This document shows, piece after piece, positions 8,967 to 17,793 of a DNA stretch of 64,000 nt. A model generated the notes under the pieces. It was given only the letters and a program-made list of their open reading frames with translations, had not been told where the DNA came from and made no database searches. This DNA is from Boseongicola sp. H5 (lineage in GTDB: Bacteria; Pseudomonadota; Alphaproteobacteria; Rhodobacterales; Rhodobacteraceae): positions 496,001-560,000 of the forward strand of contig JACNMN010000002.1 in assembly GCA_020622165.1 (NCBI GenBank), given 5' to 3'. The translations under genes and the position numbers were made by a program. Position 1 is the first letter of the stretch, and the number at the start of each line of letters is the position of its first letter.

Positions 8967-10037
8967 ATGGCTTCCCCCGATACGATCGACGTCTCGATGT
9001 CTCCCGCAGCACTTCGCGACGCGATGGCTGAAAACACCGGCCTGCGCGCCCGCGATCTGGCAACAAAGCTGCGCGTCACCGAGGGCGAACTGGTCGCGGC
9101 GCAAGTTGGACACGGCGCAACCCGGATCGAGGCGCATCCCGACAGGTTGATGCCGGCGGTCTGCACCCTCGGGGAGGTTATGGCGCTCACCCGCAATGAC
9201 AGCGCGGTGCACGAACGAACGGGCCGCTACGAAACATTTCATCCCGGCGCCCATGCCGCGATGGTTCTGGGCGCCGAAATCGACCTGCGGATCTTTCCAT
9301 CAAGCTGGGTTCATGCCTTTGCCGTCACCAATCAAGGCGATACCGGCCCATCACGAAGCCTGCAGGTGTTCGATGCAAGCGGCGACGCGGTTCACAAGAT
9401 CTACCCGCGCGACGGGACCGATCTGGCCGCGTGGGACCGTCTGGTGACCGCGCTTGCCACCGGCGATCCCTCTGACCGGCTCATGCCGGTGGCACGTCAG
9501 GATGTCGAGCCTCCGCGCAGCCGACCGGAGAAGGCGGAGGAACTGCGCACTGCCTGGGCCAGAATGACCGACACACATCAATTCCTGCGTCTCGTTTCCA
9601 GGATGAAGATGAACCGTCTTGGCGCCTATCACATCGCGGGCGCGCCCTTTGCCGAAGCGCTGGCCCCCGGTGCCCTGAACGACGCGCTGATCGCGTGTTC
9701 CGAAAGCGCCATACCGGTCATGGTTTTTGTCGGAAACCGCGGCTGCATTCAGATCCACAGCGGCGGGATCGAGACGCTGAAAGCAATGGGGCCATGGCAA
9801 AACGTGCTTGATCCACGGTTCAACCTGCATCTGCGGCTGGATCGCGTTGCCGAGACATGGCTGGTGGAAAAGCCCACGAAACGCGGGCCCGCTCTCAGCA
9901 TCGAGGCATTTGATGCCAAGGGCGGCCTGATCCTGCAGCTTTTCGGGATGCGCAAGGAGGGCGCGGAAGATACTGACGCGTTTGGCGACATGACACGGGC
10001 GCTTCCCCGCCTGCCGAAATCACCCGATAAGGCCTGA
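8967..10037 (+). CDS. hmuS: Hemin-degrading factor / heme utilisation protein HmuS
   Basis: A 356-residue cytoplasmic protein with two tandem HmuS/ChuS-type halves (about 25-165 and 190-345). Recognisable parts are TLGEVMALTRNDSAVHERTGRYE in the first half and FVGNRGCIQIHSGGIETLKAMG with NVLDPRFNLHLRLD in the second. The family binds heme and helps degrade it or pass it on, releasing iron. The start ATG follows AAGAGGAT at suitable spacing; the in-frame ATG at 8949 has none. It is divergent from the TonB operon. No hmuTUV ABC transporter lies beside it, which is unusual. Confidence 0.9.
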   Translation: MASPDTIDVSMSPAALRDAMAENTGLRARDLATKLRVTEGELVAAQVGHGATRIEAHPDRLMPAVCTLGEVMALTRNDSAVHERTGRYETFHPGAHAAMVLGAEIDLRIFPSSWVHAFAVTNQGDTGPSRSLQVFDASGDAVHKIYPRDGTDLAAWDRLVTALATGDPSDRLMPVARQDVEPPRSRPEKAEELRTAWARMTDTHQFLRLVSRMKMNRLGAYHIAGAPFAEALAPGALNDALIACSESAIPVMVFVGNRGCIQIHSGGIETLKAMGPWQNVLDPRFNLHLRLDRVAETWLVEKPTKRGPALSIEAFDAKGGLILQLFGMRKEGAEDTDAFGDMTRALPRLPKSPDKA

Positions 10038-10121
10038 GGCGGCGCCGCCTCACGCGGGACGCGCCGTTCTGGGGCCGGCAAGCGGGACGTGCATGCCGGG
10101 ATGGGCCCGCGGTCCGTCCGC

Positions 10122-11021
10122 TCAACTGAACTTCCGAAACAGCCGCGTCATGTCGAACAGTTCGTCCAGCTGGTCGAACCGCTTCTTCGTGTCGGGCCAG
10201 CAGTTTTCCTGCGTCGCGGCGATCAGGGCCTCCACAAGCATCATCGTTGCGATGTTGCTGTCCCATGCTGAGGGGATTTCGGCCCAGCAATTGAAGACGA
10301 GCTTCGCCCTTTTCGACACGGGCGAGGCCCACTGATCGGTGATCAGGATGATGTTCACATCGCGCGGCGCCACCAGTTCGGCCAGACGCTCGACATTTGT
10401 CTCGTAGCGGCGGACGTCGAAGACAAGCAACGTATCGCCGGGCTCCATATCCAGAACGTAGTGCGGCCATGTGGCCGAAGACGAGGTCATGTGGGTGACA
10501 CGTTTTCGAATGGCCTGAAAATGGGTGAAGGAGTAATCGGCCAGGGCCCGCGTGATCCGCCCGCCCACCACATAGAGCCGGCCATCGGTATCCGACAGCA
10601 TGTCGACCGCCTGATCGAACTGACCCAGATCCACATTGGCGAATGTCTGTTCAAGATTATGGGTCACCGCTTCCGCGAAGCGGTTCAGAATATGGGAGTC
10701 GGGCGCGGCAGCCGCCCAGTTGGCACGGCGTTGCGTCGGGCCAGAGGCGCGCGCCTCAAGCTCGCGCAGAAGCGCCTTGTGGAACTGCGGAAATCCCTTG
10801 AAGCCCAGTTTCTGAACCATCCGCGTGACCGTTGGCGTTGAAACGCCTGCGTTTTCCGCCACGGCGGTGATCGAGGCCAGCCCGCCAGACGGATAGTTTT
10901 CAAGCAGCGCCTTGGCGAACTTCCGTTCCGATTGCGTCAGCGATGCATATTGCTCGCGGATCCGTTCACGCACTGTGACATCGGGTTTCGGCACCGATCC
11001 GTCATCCTTTCTCTGCTGCAT
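10122..11021 (-). CDS. MurR/RpiR family transcriptional regulator
   Basis: A 299-residue regulator. The N-terminal winged helix-turn-helix of the RpiR type (about 20-95) includes LTQSERKFAKALLENY and AGVSTPTVTRMVQKLGFKGF. A SIS sugar-isomerase-like ligand domain follows (about 125-265, DGRLYVVGGRITRALADY). Such proteins sense phosphorylated sugars or other small metabolites. It is divergent from the amidohydrolase/TRAP operon with 118 bp between, so it probably controls that operon. Confidence 0.88.
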   Translation of the reverse strand: MQQRKDDGSVPKPDVTVRERIREQYASLTQSERKFAKALLENYPSGGLASITAVAENAGVSTPTVTRMVQKLGFKGFPQFHKALLRELEARASGPTQRRANWAAAAPDSHILNRFAEAVTHNLEQTFANVDLGQFDQAVDMLSDTDGRLYVVGGRITRALADYSFTHFQAIRKRVTHMTSSSATWPHYVLDMEPGDTLLVFDVRRYETNVERLAELVAPRDVNIILITDQWASPVSKRAKLVFNCWAEIPSAWDSNIATMMLVEALIAATQENCWPDTKKRFDQLDELFDMTRLFRKFS

Positions 11022-11080
11022 TCTCAGGCAAACTGCCCCGGTCCAAGATGCTCTGCACGGCCCGTCCGGTCACGACTGAA

Positions 11081-11102
11081 AATATATTGACACAAAGATA
11101 TT
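11081..11102. promoter_or_regulatory. Candidate operator of the RpiR regulator
   Basis: An A/T-rich inverted repeat in the divergent gap: AATATATT and its near complement AAGATATT are separated by six bases, with one mismatch. It overlaps a perfect TTGACA (11087-11092) that could be the -35 of the downstream operon. The link to the RpiR protein is inference from position. Confidence 0.4.
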
Positions 11103-11139
11103 GGTGAGGAAAGATTTTTCCAACCGCCGGGAATCCTCC

Positions 11140-11931
11140 ATGTCCGCCCTCGTCGAAACAGAACAAGACAAGGTTGTCGAAACCTTCAACCCGACGCGGT
11201 CAGGGCCCGTCGTGCTGCTCTGTGAACATGCATCCCACCATATCCCCGCGCAATTTCAGGACCTTGGTCTTGCCGAGGCGTCCCGCCACAGCCACGCGGC
11301 GTGGGATCCGGGCGCGGTTGGCGTGGCGCTGAACCTGTCCGAGCTCTTTGATGCGCCGCTGGTGGCCGGGCGGGTGTCGCGCCTTGTCTATGACTGCAAT
11401 CGTCCGCCGGAGGCCGTCTCCGCGATGCCCGACCGGTCCGAAGCCATCGACATCCCCGGCAATCGCAACCTGACGCCCGAAGACAGATTGGCGCGCGAGC
11501 GGTCGATCTACCGCCCGTTTCTGGCGGCGGTGGACACCGTGCTTGACCGCAGGCAGCAGGCCGGAACCGATACGGCGCTGGTCACGGTGCACAGTTTCGC
11601 GCCCGTTTTCCACGGCCGGCCCCGCGATGTCGATATCGGGATCGTGCATGACGCCGACGCGCGGCTTGCCAATGCGGTGCTTGAGCGGGCGCCGTCGCTG
11701 TCACATCGCAAGATCGGCCGCAACGACCCCTATGGCCCCGAGGACGGGGTGACCCATTCGCTCAAACTCCACGGGATGGCCCGATCGCTGCCCAATGTCA
11801 TGATCGAAATCCGAAATGACCTGATTGGCACCCCGGCGGAACAGCGCCGGATCGCCGCGGAGCTTCACAGCATCCTGGCCCCCGCCCTGACAGAGGTGGG
11901 GCTGCAAGCCGGGGGACCGCCCCATGCCTAG
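11140..11931 (+). CDS. N-formylglutamate amidohydrolase family protein
   Basis: A 263-residue zinc hydrolase-like protein with the family landmarks LLCEHASHHIP (metal-binding Glu/His), RVSRLVYDCNRP and VHSFAPVFHGRPRDVDIGI. Classical members remove formate from N-formylglutamate. A separate hutG lies in the hut cluster, so this copy probably has another N-acyl or amide substrate linked to the TRAP/ligase operon. It is the first gene of that operon and overlaps dctQ by eight bases. The start was placed at MSALVETEQ; the 13 codons before it have no clear ribosome site. Confidence 0.82.
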   Translation: MSALVETEQDKVVETFNPTRSGPVVLLCEHASHHIPAQFQDLGLAEASRHSHAAWDPGAVGVALNLSELFDAPLVAGRVSRLVYDCNRPPEAVSAMPDRSEAIDIPGNRNLTPEDRLARERSIYRPFLAAVDTVLDRRQQAGTDTALVTVHSFAPVFHGRPRDVDIGIVHDADARLANAVLERAPSLSHRKIGRNDPYGPEDGVTHSLKLHGMARSLPNVMIEIRNDLIGTPAEQRRIAAELHSILAPALTEVGLQAGGPPHA

Positions 11932-12520
11932 GATCATCCTGGCCTATATCCGCGCCATCGACGGCATGAACCGGTTTATCGGACGGATCGCGATGTATTT
12001 GATTTTCGTGCTGGCGGGCATCCTGCTCTGGAGTTCGATCTCCAAGACGTTCTTCACCCCCGTGCACTGGACGTTGGAGACGGCGCAATTCGTGATGGTC
12101 GCCTATTATGTGCTTGGCGGCCCCTACTCCGTACAGCTTGGCGCAAATGTCCGGATGGATCTGTTTTACGGCAACTGGTCGCTGCGCACCAAGGCCTGGG
12201 TCGATGCATTCACGGTGATGTTCCTGATCTTCTACCTTGGCGTCCTTTTCACCGGCGCGATCAGCTCCACCGCTTACTCTCTTGGCTATTTCGGCACCGA
12301 GCCGTTCGGGTTCTTCCGGGATCTGCTGGTCGCCTTCGTGACCGGCGGGCCCGGTGCCGCGGCGGAGATGCTCGGCTTTCTGGAGCGCAGCCCGACGGCC
12401 TGGCGCCCTTATCTCTGGCCCATCAAGGTCACGCTTTGCATCGGTGTCTTCCTGATGCTGTTGCAGGCGCTGGCCGAATTCTTCCGCGATATCGGCCGCA
12501 TTCGCGGGGTGGCGCTCTGA
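11924..12520 (+). CDS. dctQ: TRAP transporter small permease (DctQ)
   Basis: A 198-residue inner-membrane protein with about four hydrophobic helices (first MYLIFVLAGILLWSSISKTF) and the DctQ region SVQLGANVRMDLFYGNW. With DctM and DctP it forms a sodium- or proton-driven uptake system. It overlaps the amidohydrolase gene and shares one base with dctM (TGATG at 12518). It is slightly longer than typical DctQ because of a segment rich in Phe/Gly around residues 120-160. Confidence 0.88.
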   Translation: MPRIILAYIRAIDGMNRFIGRIAMYLIFVLAGILLWSSISKTFFTPVHWTLETAQFVMVAYYVLGGPYSVQLGANVRMDLFYGNWSLRTKAWVDAFTVMFLIFYLGVLFTGAISSTAYSLGYFGTEPFGFFRDLLVAFVTGGPGAAAEMLGFLERSPTAWRPYLWPIKVTLCIGVFLMLLQALAEFFRDIGRIRGVAL

Positions 12521-13845
12521 TGTCCTACGAGATGATCGCCACACTCATGTTCGCATCGATGATGCTGATGCTGTTCACCGGGCAGCGGGTCTTTGCCGCG
12601 ATCGGTTTCGTGGCGGCCCTGTCGAGCGTCCTGCTCTGGGGGACGGGTGGCGTCGAAATCCCGTTCTCCTCGGCCATGAAACTGATGCAATGGTATGTGC
12701 TGCTGACGCTGCCGATGTTCATCTTCATGGGCTATGTCCTCAGCGAAAGCCGGATCGCCGACGATCTCTACCGGATGTTCCATGTCTGGATGGGGCCGCT
12801 GAACGGCGGGCTGGCCATCGGCACCATCGGCCTGATGGTTCTGGTCTCGGCGATGAACGGGCTGAGCGTGGCGGGCATGGCGATCGGCACGACCATCGCC
12901 CTGCCCGAACTTCTGCGCCGGGGATATGACAAGATCATGGTCACCGGCGTGATCCAGGCCGGGTCGTCGCTTGGCATTCTGGTGCCGCCCTCGGTCGTGC
13001 TGGTGCTCTATGCGCTGATCGCCCGGCAGCCGGTGGGACAGCTCTGGCTCGCCGGTGTCCTTCCGGGGCTGATGATGGCAGGCATGTTCATACTCTACAT
13101 CTATGTCCGCTGCCGGTTGCAGCCCGATCTGGGCCCGCCGATCGACAGGGAGGAACTGAGCAAGGTCACCCTGGCCGAAAAGCTCCGGCTTCTGCGCGCC
13201 GGCCTGCTGCCGCTTGGCATCTTCGCCGCGATGATGGTGCCTTTCGTGAATGGCTGGACATCGCTGGTCGAAAGCGCCGCCGTGGGGGCGACGACGGCCT
13301 TTCTGGTGGCCGTGGTCAAGGGGCGCATGACGCGGGAGGTTTTCGAAAATTCGGTCCGCAAGACGCTGATGATTTCGTGCATGTTCATGTGGATCATCCT
13401 TGCCGCGACCGGCTTCGGCGCCGTTTTCGACGGGCTCGGCGCAGTTCGGGCCATTGATGCGCTCTTTACCGAACAGCTGCATCTGAGCCCCTGGACGATC
13501 CTGATCCTGATGCAGCTCAGCTTCATCATCATGGGCACGTTTCTGGACGACACGGCGATGCTGGTGATCGTGGCGCCGCTCTACGTGCCGCTGGTGGGCG
13601 AGCTTGGTTTCGACCTGATCTGGTATGGCGTGCTTTACACGATCACGACGCAGATCGCCTATATGACCCCGCCATTCGGCTACAACCTGTTCCTGATGCG
13701 CGCGATGGCCCCGCCCGAGATCAGCCTTGGCGACATCTATCGCTCGATCATTCCCTTCGTGCTCGTGATGGCGCTGGCGCTGACCCTCGTGATGGTCTTT
13801 CCGCAGATCGCACTGTGGCTGCCCGGATATGTATACGGCCAATAA
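12520..13845 (+). CDS. dctM: TRAP transporter large permease (DctM)
   Basis: A 441-residue membrane protein with about 12 hydrophobic helices. Family landmarks are PMFIFMGYVLSESRIADDLY, QAGSSLGILVPPSVVLVLYAL and the C-terminal TAMLVIVAPLYVPLV. It is the substrate-translocating subunit of the TRAP system. The length and gene order match standard dctQ-dctM-dctP loci, except that dctP comes last here. Confidence 0.93.
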   Translation: MSYEMIATLMFASMMLMLFTGQRVFAAIGFVAALSSVLLWGTGGVEIPFSSAMKLMQWYVLLTLPMFIFMGYVLSESRIADDLYRMFHVWMGPLNGGLAIGTIGLMVLVSAMNGLSVAGMAIGTTIALPELLRRGYDKIMVTGVIQAGSSLGILVPPSVVLVLYALIARQPVGQLWLAGVLPGLMMAGMFILYIYVRCRLQPDLGPPIDREELSKVTLAEKLRLLRAGLLPLGIFAAMMVPFVNGWTSLVESAAVGATTAFLVAVVKGRMTREVFENSVRKTLMISCMFMWIILAATGFGAVFDGLGAVRAIDALFTEQLHLSPWTILILMQLSFIIMGTFLDDTAMLVIVAPLYVPLVGELGFDLIWYGVLYTITTQIAYMTPPFGYNLFLMRAMAPPEISLGDIYRSIIPFVLVMALALTLVMVFPQIALWLPGYVYGQ

Positions 13846-13895
13846 TTCGACAGATCCCGTGAACCGGGGCGCGATGTTCAACAAGGAGAAAACCA

Positions 13896-14930
13896 ATGAC
13901 CACCAGACGCAAGTTCCTCACCACAACCACGGTGGGCGCCGCCGCCGCAACCCTTGCGGCCCCGGCAATCGCGCAATCCACCATCCGCTGGCGCATGCAG
14001 ACCTATGCCGGCGCGGCCCTGGCCGAGCATGTGATCACGCCTGCGATCGACATGTTCAACAAGATCGCCGGAGACCGGATGCAGATCGAGCTGTTCTACG
14101 CCGATCAGCTTGTCCCCACCGGGGAGCTGTTTCGCGCGATGCAGCAGGGCACGATCGATGCCGTGCAGTCCGATGACGACTCGATGGCCTCGCCAACCGA
14201 GGTGACCGTATTCGGCGGGTATTTTCCCTTCGCGTCGCGGTATTCTCTCGATGTGCCGGTGCTATTCAACCAGTACGGGCTGAATGAGATCTGGGACGAG
14301 GCCTATTCCGCCGTGGGTGTGAAGCATATCTCGGCGGGCGCTTGGGATCCCTGCCACTTCGCCACCGTCGACCCGATCCGGTCACTGGCCGATCTGCAGG
14401 GCAAGCGGGTCTTCACCTTCCCCACCGCGGGCCGCTTCCTGACCCAGTTCGGGGTCGTGCCGGTGACGCTGCCATGGGAGGATATCGAGGTGGCCGTGCA
14501 AACCGGCGAACTCGACGGCATCGCGTGGTCCGGCATCACCGAAGATTACACCGTCGGCTGGTCGAACGTGACCAACTATTTCCTGACCAACAACATCTCC
14601 GGCGCATGGGCCGGATCGTTCTTTGCCAATATGGACCGCTGGAACGAGTTGCCCGACGATTTGCAAACCCTGTTCCGGGTCTGCACCGATCAGTCGCACT
14701 ACTACCGTCAGTGGTGGTACTGGGGCGGAGAGGCCCATCTGCGGGTTCATGGCGAAGACCTCGAACTGACCACGATACCGGACGAGGAATGGGCCCAGGT
14801 GGAAGCCGCGGCCCAGGTATTCTGGGAGGAGATCGCGGCTGAGTCGCCCACCAAGGCCCGTGTGGTCGAGATCATCCGCCAGTACAATGCCGATATGGAA
14901 GCCGCAGGCCGGCCCTATCGCTACACCTGA
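13896..14930 (+). CDS. dctP: TRAP transporter substrate-binding protein (DctP), Tat-exported
   Basis: A 344-residue periplasmic binding protein. The N-terminus TTRRKFLTTTTVGAAAATL ending APAIAQ is a twin-arginine signal peptide. The mature protein has the DctP fold landmarks (ELFRAMQQGTIDAVQ, SLADLQGKRVF). It resembles the subgroup used for organic acids and keto acids, and the ligand cannot be read from sequence. AAGGAG precedes the ATG. A 50-bp gap separates it from dctM. Confidence 0.92.
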   Translation: MTTRRKFLTTTTVGAAAATLAAPAIAQSTIRWRMQTYAGAALAEHVITPAIDMFNKIAGDRMQIELFYADQLVPTGELFRAMQQGTIDAVQSDDDSMASPTEVTVFGGYFPFASRYSLDVPVLFNQYGLNEIWDEAYSAVGVKHISAGAWDPCHFATVDPIRSLADLQGKRVFTFPTAGRFLTQFGVVPVTLPWEDIEVAVQTGELDGIAWSGITEDYTVGWSNVTNYFLTNNISGAWAGSFFANMDRWNELPDDLQTLFRVCTDQSHYYRQWWYWGGEAHLRVHGEDLELTTIPDEEWAQVEAAAQVFWEEIAAESPTKARVVEIIRQYNADMEAAGRPYRYT

Positions 14931-14991
14931 TCCGGCGGCCCCGGCGCCAGGGTGCCGGGGCCACCCAATCCTCTGCAACGGAACACGTATC

Positions 14992-16353
14992 ATGCAAGCG
15001 CCTTTGAGTTTTGACGATCTGAAATCGCGGGTTGCCGCAGGGGATATCGACACCGTGCTGGTCTGCCTTGTCGATATGCAAGGCCGGCTGATGGGCAAAC
15101 GCTTTCACGCGGCGCATTTCATTGCTTCAGCCTGGGAGGAGACCCATTGCTGCAACTATCTTCTGGCAACCGATCTGGAGATGGCGACGCCGGGTGGCTA
15201 TGCCGCCACCAGTTGGGAAAAGGGCTATGGCGATTACGTGATGAAGCCCGATCTGTCCTCGCTGCGGCCGGTGCCATGGCTTGACGGCACGGCGATGGTG
15301 CTTTGCGACGTGCTGGATCACCACACCCATGAGGAAGTCCCCCATTCCCCGCGCGGGGTTCTGAAGAAACAGGTCAAACGGCTTGAGGCGATGGGCTATC
15401 AGGCGATGATGGCGACCGAACTTGAGTTTTTCCTGTTCGAGAAAAGCTTCGACCAGATCCGCAAGGAGAAGTTCCGCGATCTGGAGCCGATTTCGGGCTA
15501 TAACGAAGATTATCACATGCTTCAGACCACCAAGGAAGAACATGTGATGCGCCCGATCCGAAATCACCTGTTCGCCGCCGGCATTCCCGTCGAGAACTCC
15601 AAGGGCGAGGCCGAGACCGGACAGGAAGAGATCAACATCAGATACGCGTCCGCGATGGCAACGGCGGAGCACCACAGCATCGCGAAACACGCGATCAAGG
15701 AAATCGCCTTTCAGCAGGGCCATGCCGTGACCTTTCTGCCGAAATGGCACCATGACAAGGTCGGCAGTTCCTCCCACGTGCATCAATCGCTCTGGATGGA
15801 TGGGCAGAACGCCTTCCACGATCCGAACGACGCGCTCGGCATGTCGGATCTGATGAAAAGCTACATGGCCGGGCTGATCGCCCATGCGGGTGACTACACC
15901 TATTTTCTGGCCCCCTATATCAACAGCTACAAGCGCTTCCAGAGGGGCAGCTTCGCGCCCACCCGCACGGTCTGGTCGGTGGACAATCGCACCGCGGGTT
16001 TCCGGCTCTGCGGCGAAGGGACCGGCTCGGTGCGCGTCGAGTGCCGGATCGGCGGATCCGACATGAACCCCTATCTTGCGATGGCCGCTTTGCTGGCGGC
16101 CGGGATATGGGGCATCGAACAGGGTTTGCCGCTCAGCCCGCCGTTCAAGGGCGATGCCTATGAAGGCGATCTCAGCCATATCCCCGGCACCCTCCGCGAC
16201 GCGCGGTGCGCGCTCCACCGCTCCGCCATGCTCCGTGAGGCCTTGGGCGACGAGGTGGTCGACCATTATGTGCGCGCCGCCGATTGGGAGATCGAGGAGT
16301 TCGACCGTGTCGTGACCGATTACGAGATCGCGCGCGGGTTCGAACGCGCCTGA
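14992..16353 (+). CDS. Glutamine synthetase family ligase, probable gamma-glutamyl-amine ligase
   Basis: A 453-residue member of the glutamine synthetase superfamily in the PuuA/GlnA4-like branch. Landmarks are ELEFFLFE (metal-binding Glu), ETGQEEINIRYASA, GSSSHVHQSLW (ATP/metal loop) and the RGSFAPTRTVWSVDNRTAGFR region. These enzymes join glutamate to an amine using ATP. A housekeeping glutamine synthetase role is unlikely, because the gene sits between a TRAP transporter and aldehyde/alcohol dehydrogenases. I infer an amine or amino-alcohol substrate. Alternatives are a gamma-glutamylpolyamine or gamma-glutamylmethylamide synthetase. The start was chosen after the dctP stop. Confidence 0.82.
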   Translation: MQAPLSFDDLKSRVAAGDIDTVLVCLVDMQGRLMGKRFHAAHFIASAWEETHCCNYLLATDLEMATPGGYAATSWEKGYGDYVMKPDLSSLRPVPWLDGTAMVLCDVLDHHTHEEVPHSPRGVLKKQVKRLEAMGYQAMMATELEFFLFEKSFDQIRKEKFRDLEPISGYNEDYHMLQTTKEEHVMRPIRNHLFAAGIPVENSKGEAETGQEEINIRYASAMATAEHHSIAKHAIKEIAFQQGHAVTFLPKWHHDKVGSSSHVHQSLWMDGQNAFHDPNDALGMSDLMKSYMAGLIAHAGDYTYFLAPYINSYKRFQRGSFAPTRTVWSVDNRTAGFRLCGEGTGSVRVECRIGGSDMNPYLAMAALLAAGIWGIEQGLPLSPPFKGDAYEGDLSHIPGTLRDARCALHRSAMLREALGDEVVDHYVRAADWEIEEFDRVVTDYEIARGFERA

Positions 16354-16410
16354 ATGAAGGCACCGCATCGGGGCGGCCCGGAAGCCGCAAGCCAGTTTGA
16401 AAGCGCCAAC

Positions 16411-17792
16411 ATGACAAAGACACTCACCTGCCTATCGCCCATCGACGGGTCGGTCTTCGCCGAGCGGGAGACGCTCGACATGGACACGGCCCGCGCCCGC
16501 ATCGCCCGCGCCCGCGCGCGCAATCCGCCTGGGCGGCGCGGGCGCTGCAGGACCGTATCAATCTGGTCATGGCAGGCGTCGCCGCCGTGGGCGCGATGAA
16601 TGACGATATCGTCCCGGAACTGGCATGGATGATGGGGCGCCCCGTTCGCTATGGCGGGGAGTTTGGCGGCTTCGACGAACGCGCGCGCCATATGGCCGGG
16701 ATCGCCGAGGCGGCGCTTGGCGATATCCACGTGGGCGAGGATGCCGGTTTCAAGCGGTACATCCGGCGCATACCTCATGGGGTCGTCTTCGTCGTGGCGC
16801 CGTGGAACTATCCCTACATGACGGCCATCAACACCGTCGCCCCGGCGCTCATCGCGGGCAATACCGTTGTCCTGAAACACGCCACACAGACGCTTCTGGT
16901 TGGCGAACGAATGGTCCGCGCCTTCCGCGAGGCCGGTATGCCCGAAGAAGTGTTCGTGAATGTCTTTCTCGATCATGACACGACGGCGGGCCTGATCGCG
17001 GAAAACGCCTTCGATTTCGTCAATTTCACCGGTTCGGTCGGCGGCGGGCGTGCGATGGAACGGGCGGCCGCGGGCACCTTCACCAGCCTTGGGCTGGAGC
17101 TTGGCGGCAAGGACCCCGGCTATGTCATGGAGGATGCAGATCTCGACGCGGCGGTCGACACGCTGATCGACGGGGCGATGTTCAATTCCGGCCAATGCTG
17201 CTGCGGGATTGAACGGATCTATGTGCATGAAAACCTGTTCGACGCTTTTCTGGAAAAGGCCAAGACGGTGGTGGAAGCCTATCTCCTCGGCAATCCGCTC
17301 GACCCGGCCACGACACTCGGGCCGATGGCCCATAGCCGCTTTGCCGACGTCGTGCGCGACCAGATCGCCGAGGCCCTGTCCCGCGGCGCGACCCCGGTCA
17401 TCGACACCGGCCGGTTCGACGATGACGGCGGCGCCTATCTTGCGCCGCAGATCCTGATCGATGTGGATCACACGATGACCGTGATGCGGGAGGAAAGCTT
17501 CGGGCCCGTCGTCGGGGTCATGAAAGTCTCCTCCGACGCCGAGGCCGTGGCCCTGATGAATGACAGCGCCTTCGGCCTGACCGCCAGCCTCTGGACCCGC
17601 GACCTCGACCGCGCGGTGCTGGTGGGCGACCGGATCGAAACCGGCACGGTCTTCATGAACCGCTCCGATTACCTCGATCCCGGCCTCTGCTGGACGGGGT
17701 GCAAGAACACCGGGCGCGGCGGCGGGCTGTCGGTCATCGGATACCATAACCTGACGCGACCCAAGTCCTACCATCTGAAGAAGGTCACCTGA
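16411..17792 (+). CDS. Aldehyde dehydrogenase family protein, interrupted by a frameshift
   Basis: An NAD(P)-dependent aldehyde dehydrogenase read in two frames. Residues 1-35 (MTKTLTCLSPIDGSVFAERE on) are in one frame. From about 16520 the match continues in another frame as AQSAWAARALQDRINLV, then open to the stop. Landmarks are APWNYPYM, the catalytic-Glu motif LELGGKDP and the catalytic-Cys motif FNSGQCCCGIERIYV. Deleting one CG from the run at 16513-16521 restores a single 459-residue frame. This may be a sequencing error or a real mutation; an internal start at 16569 would still give 407 residues. The stop is one base before the alcohol dehydrogenase ATG. Confidence 0.8.
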
Positions 17793-17793
17793 G

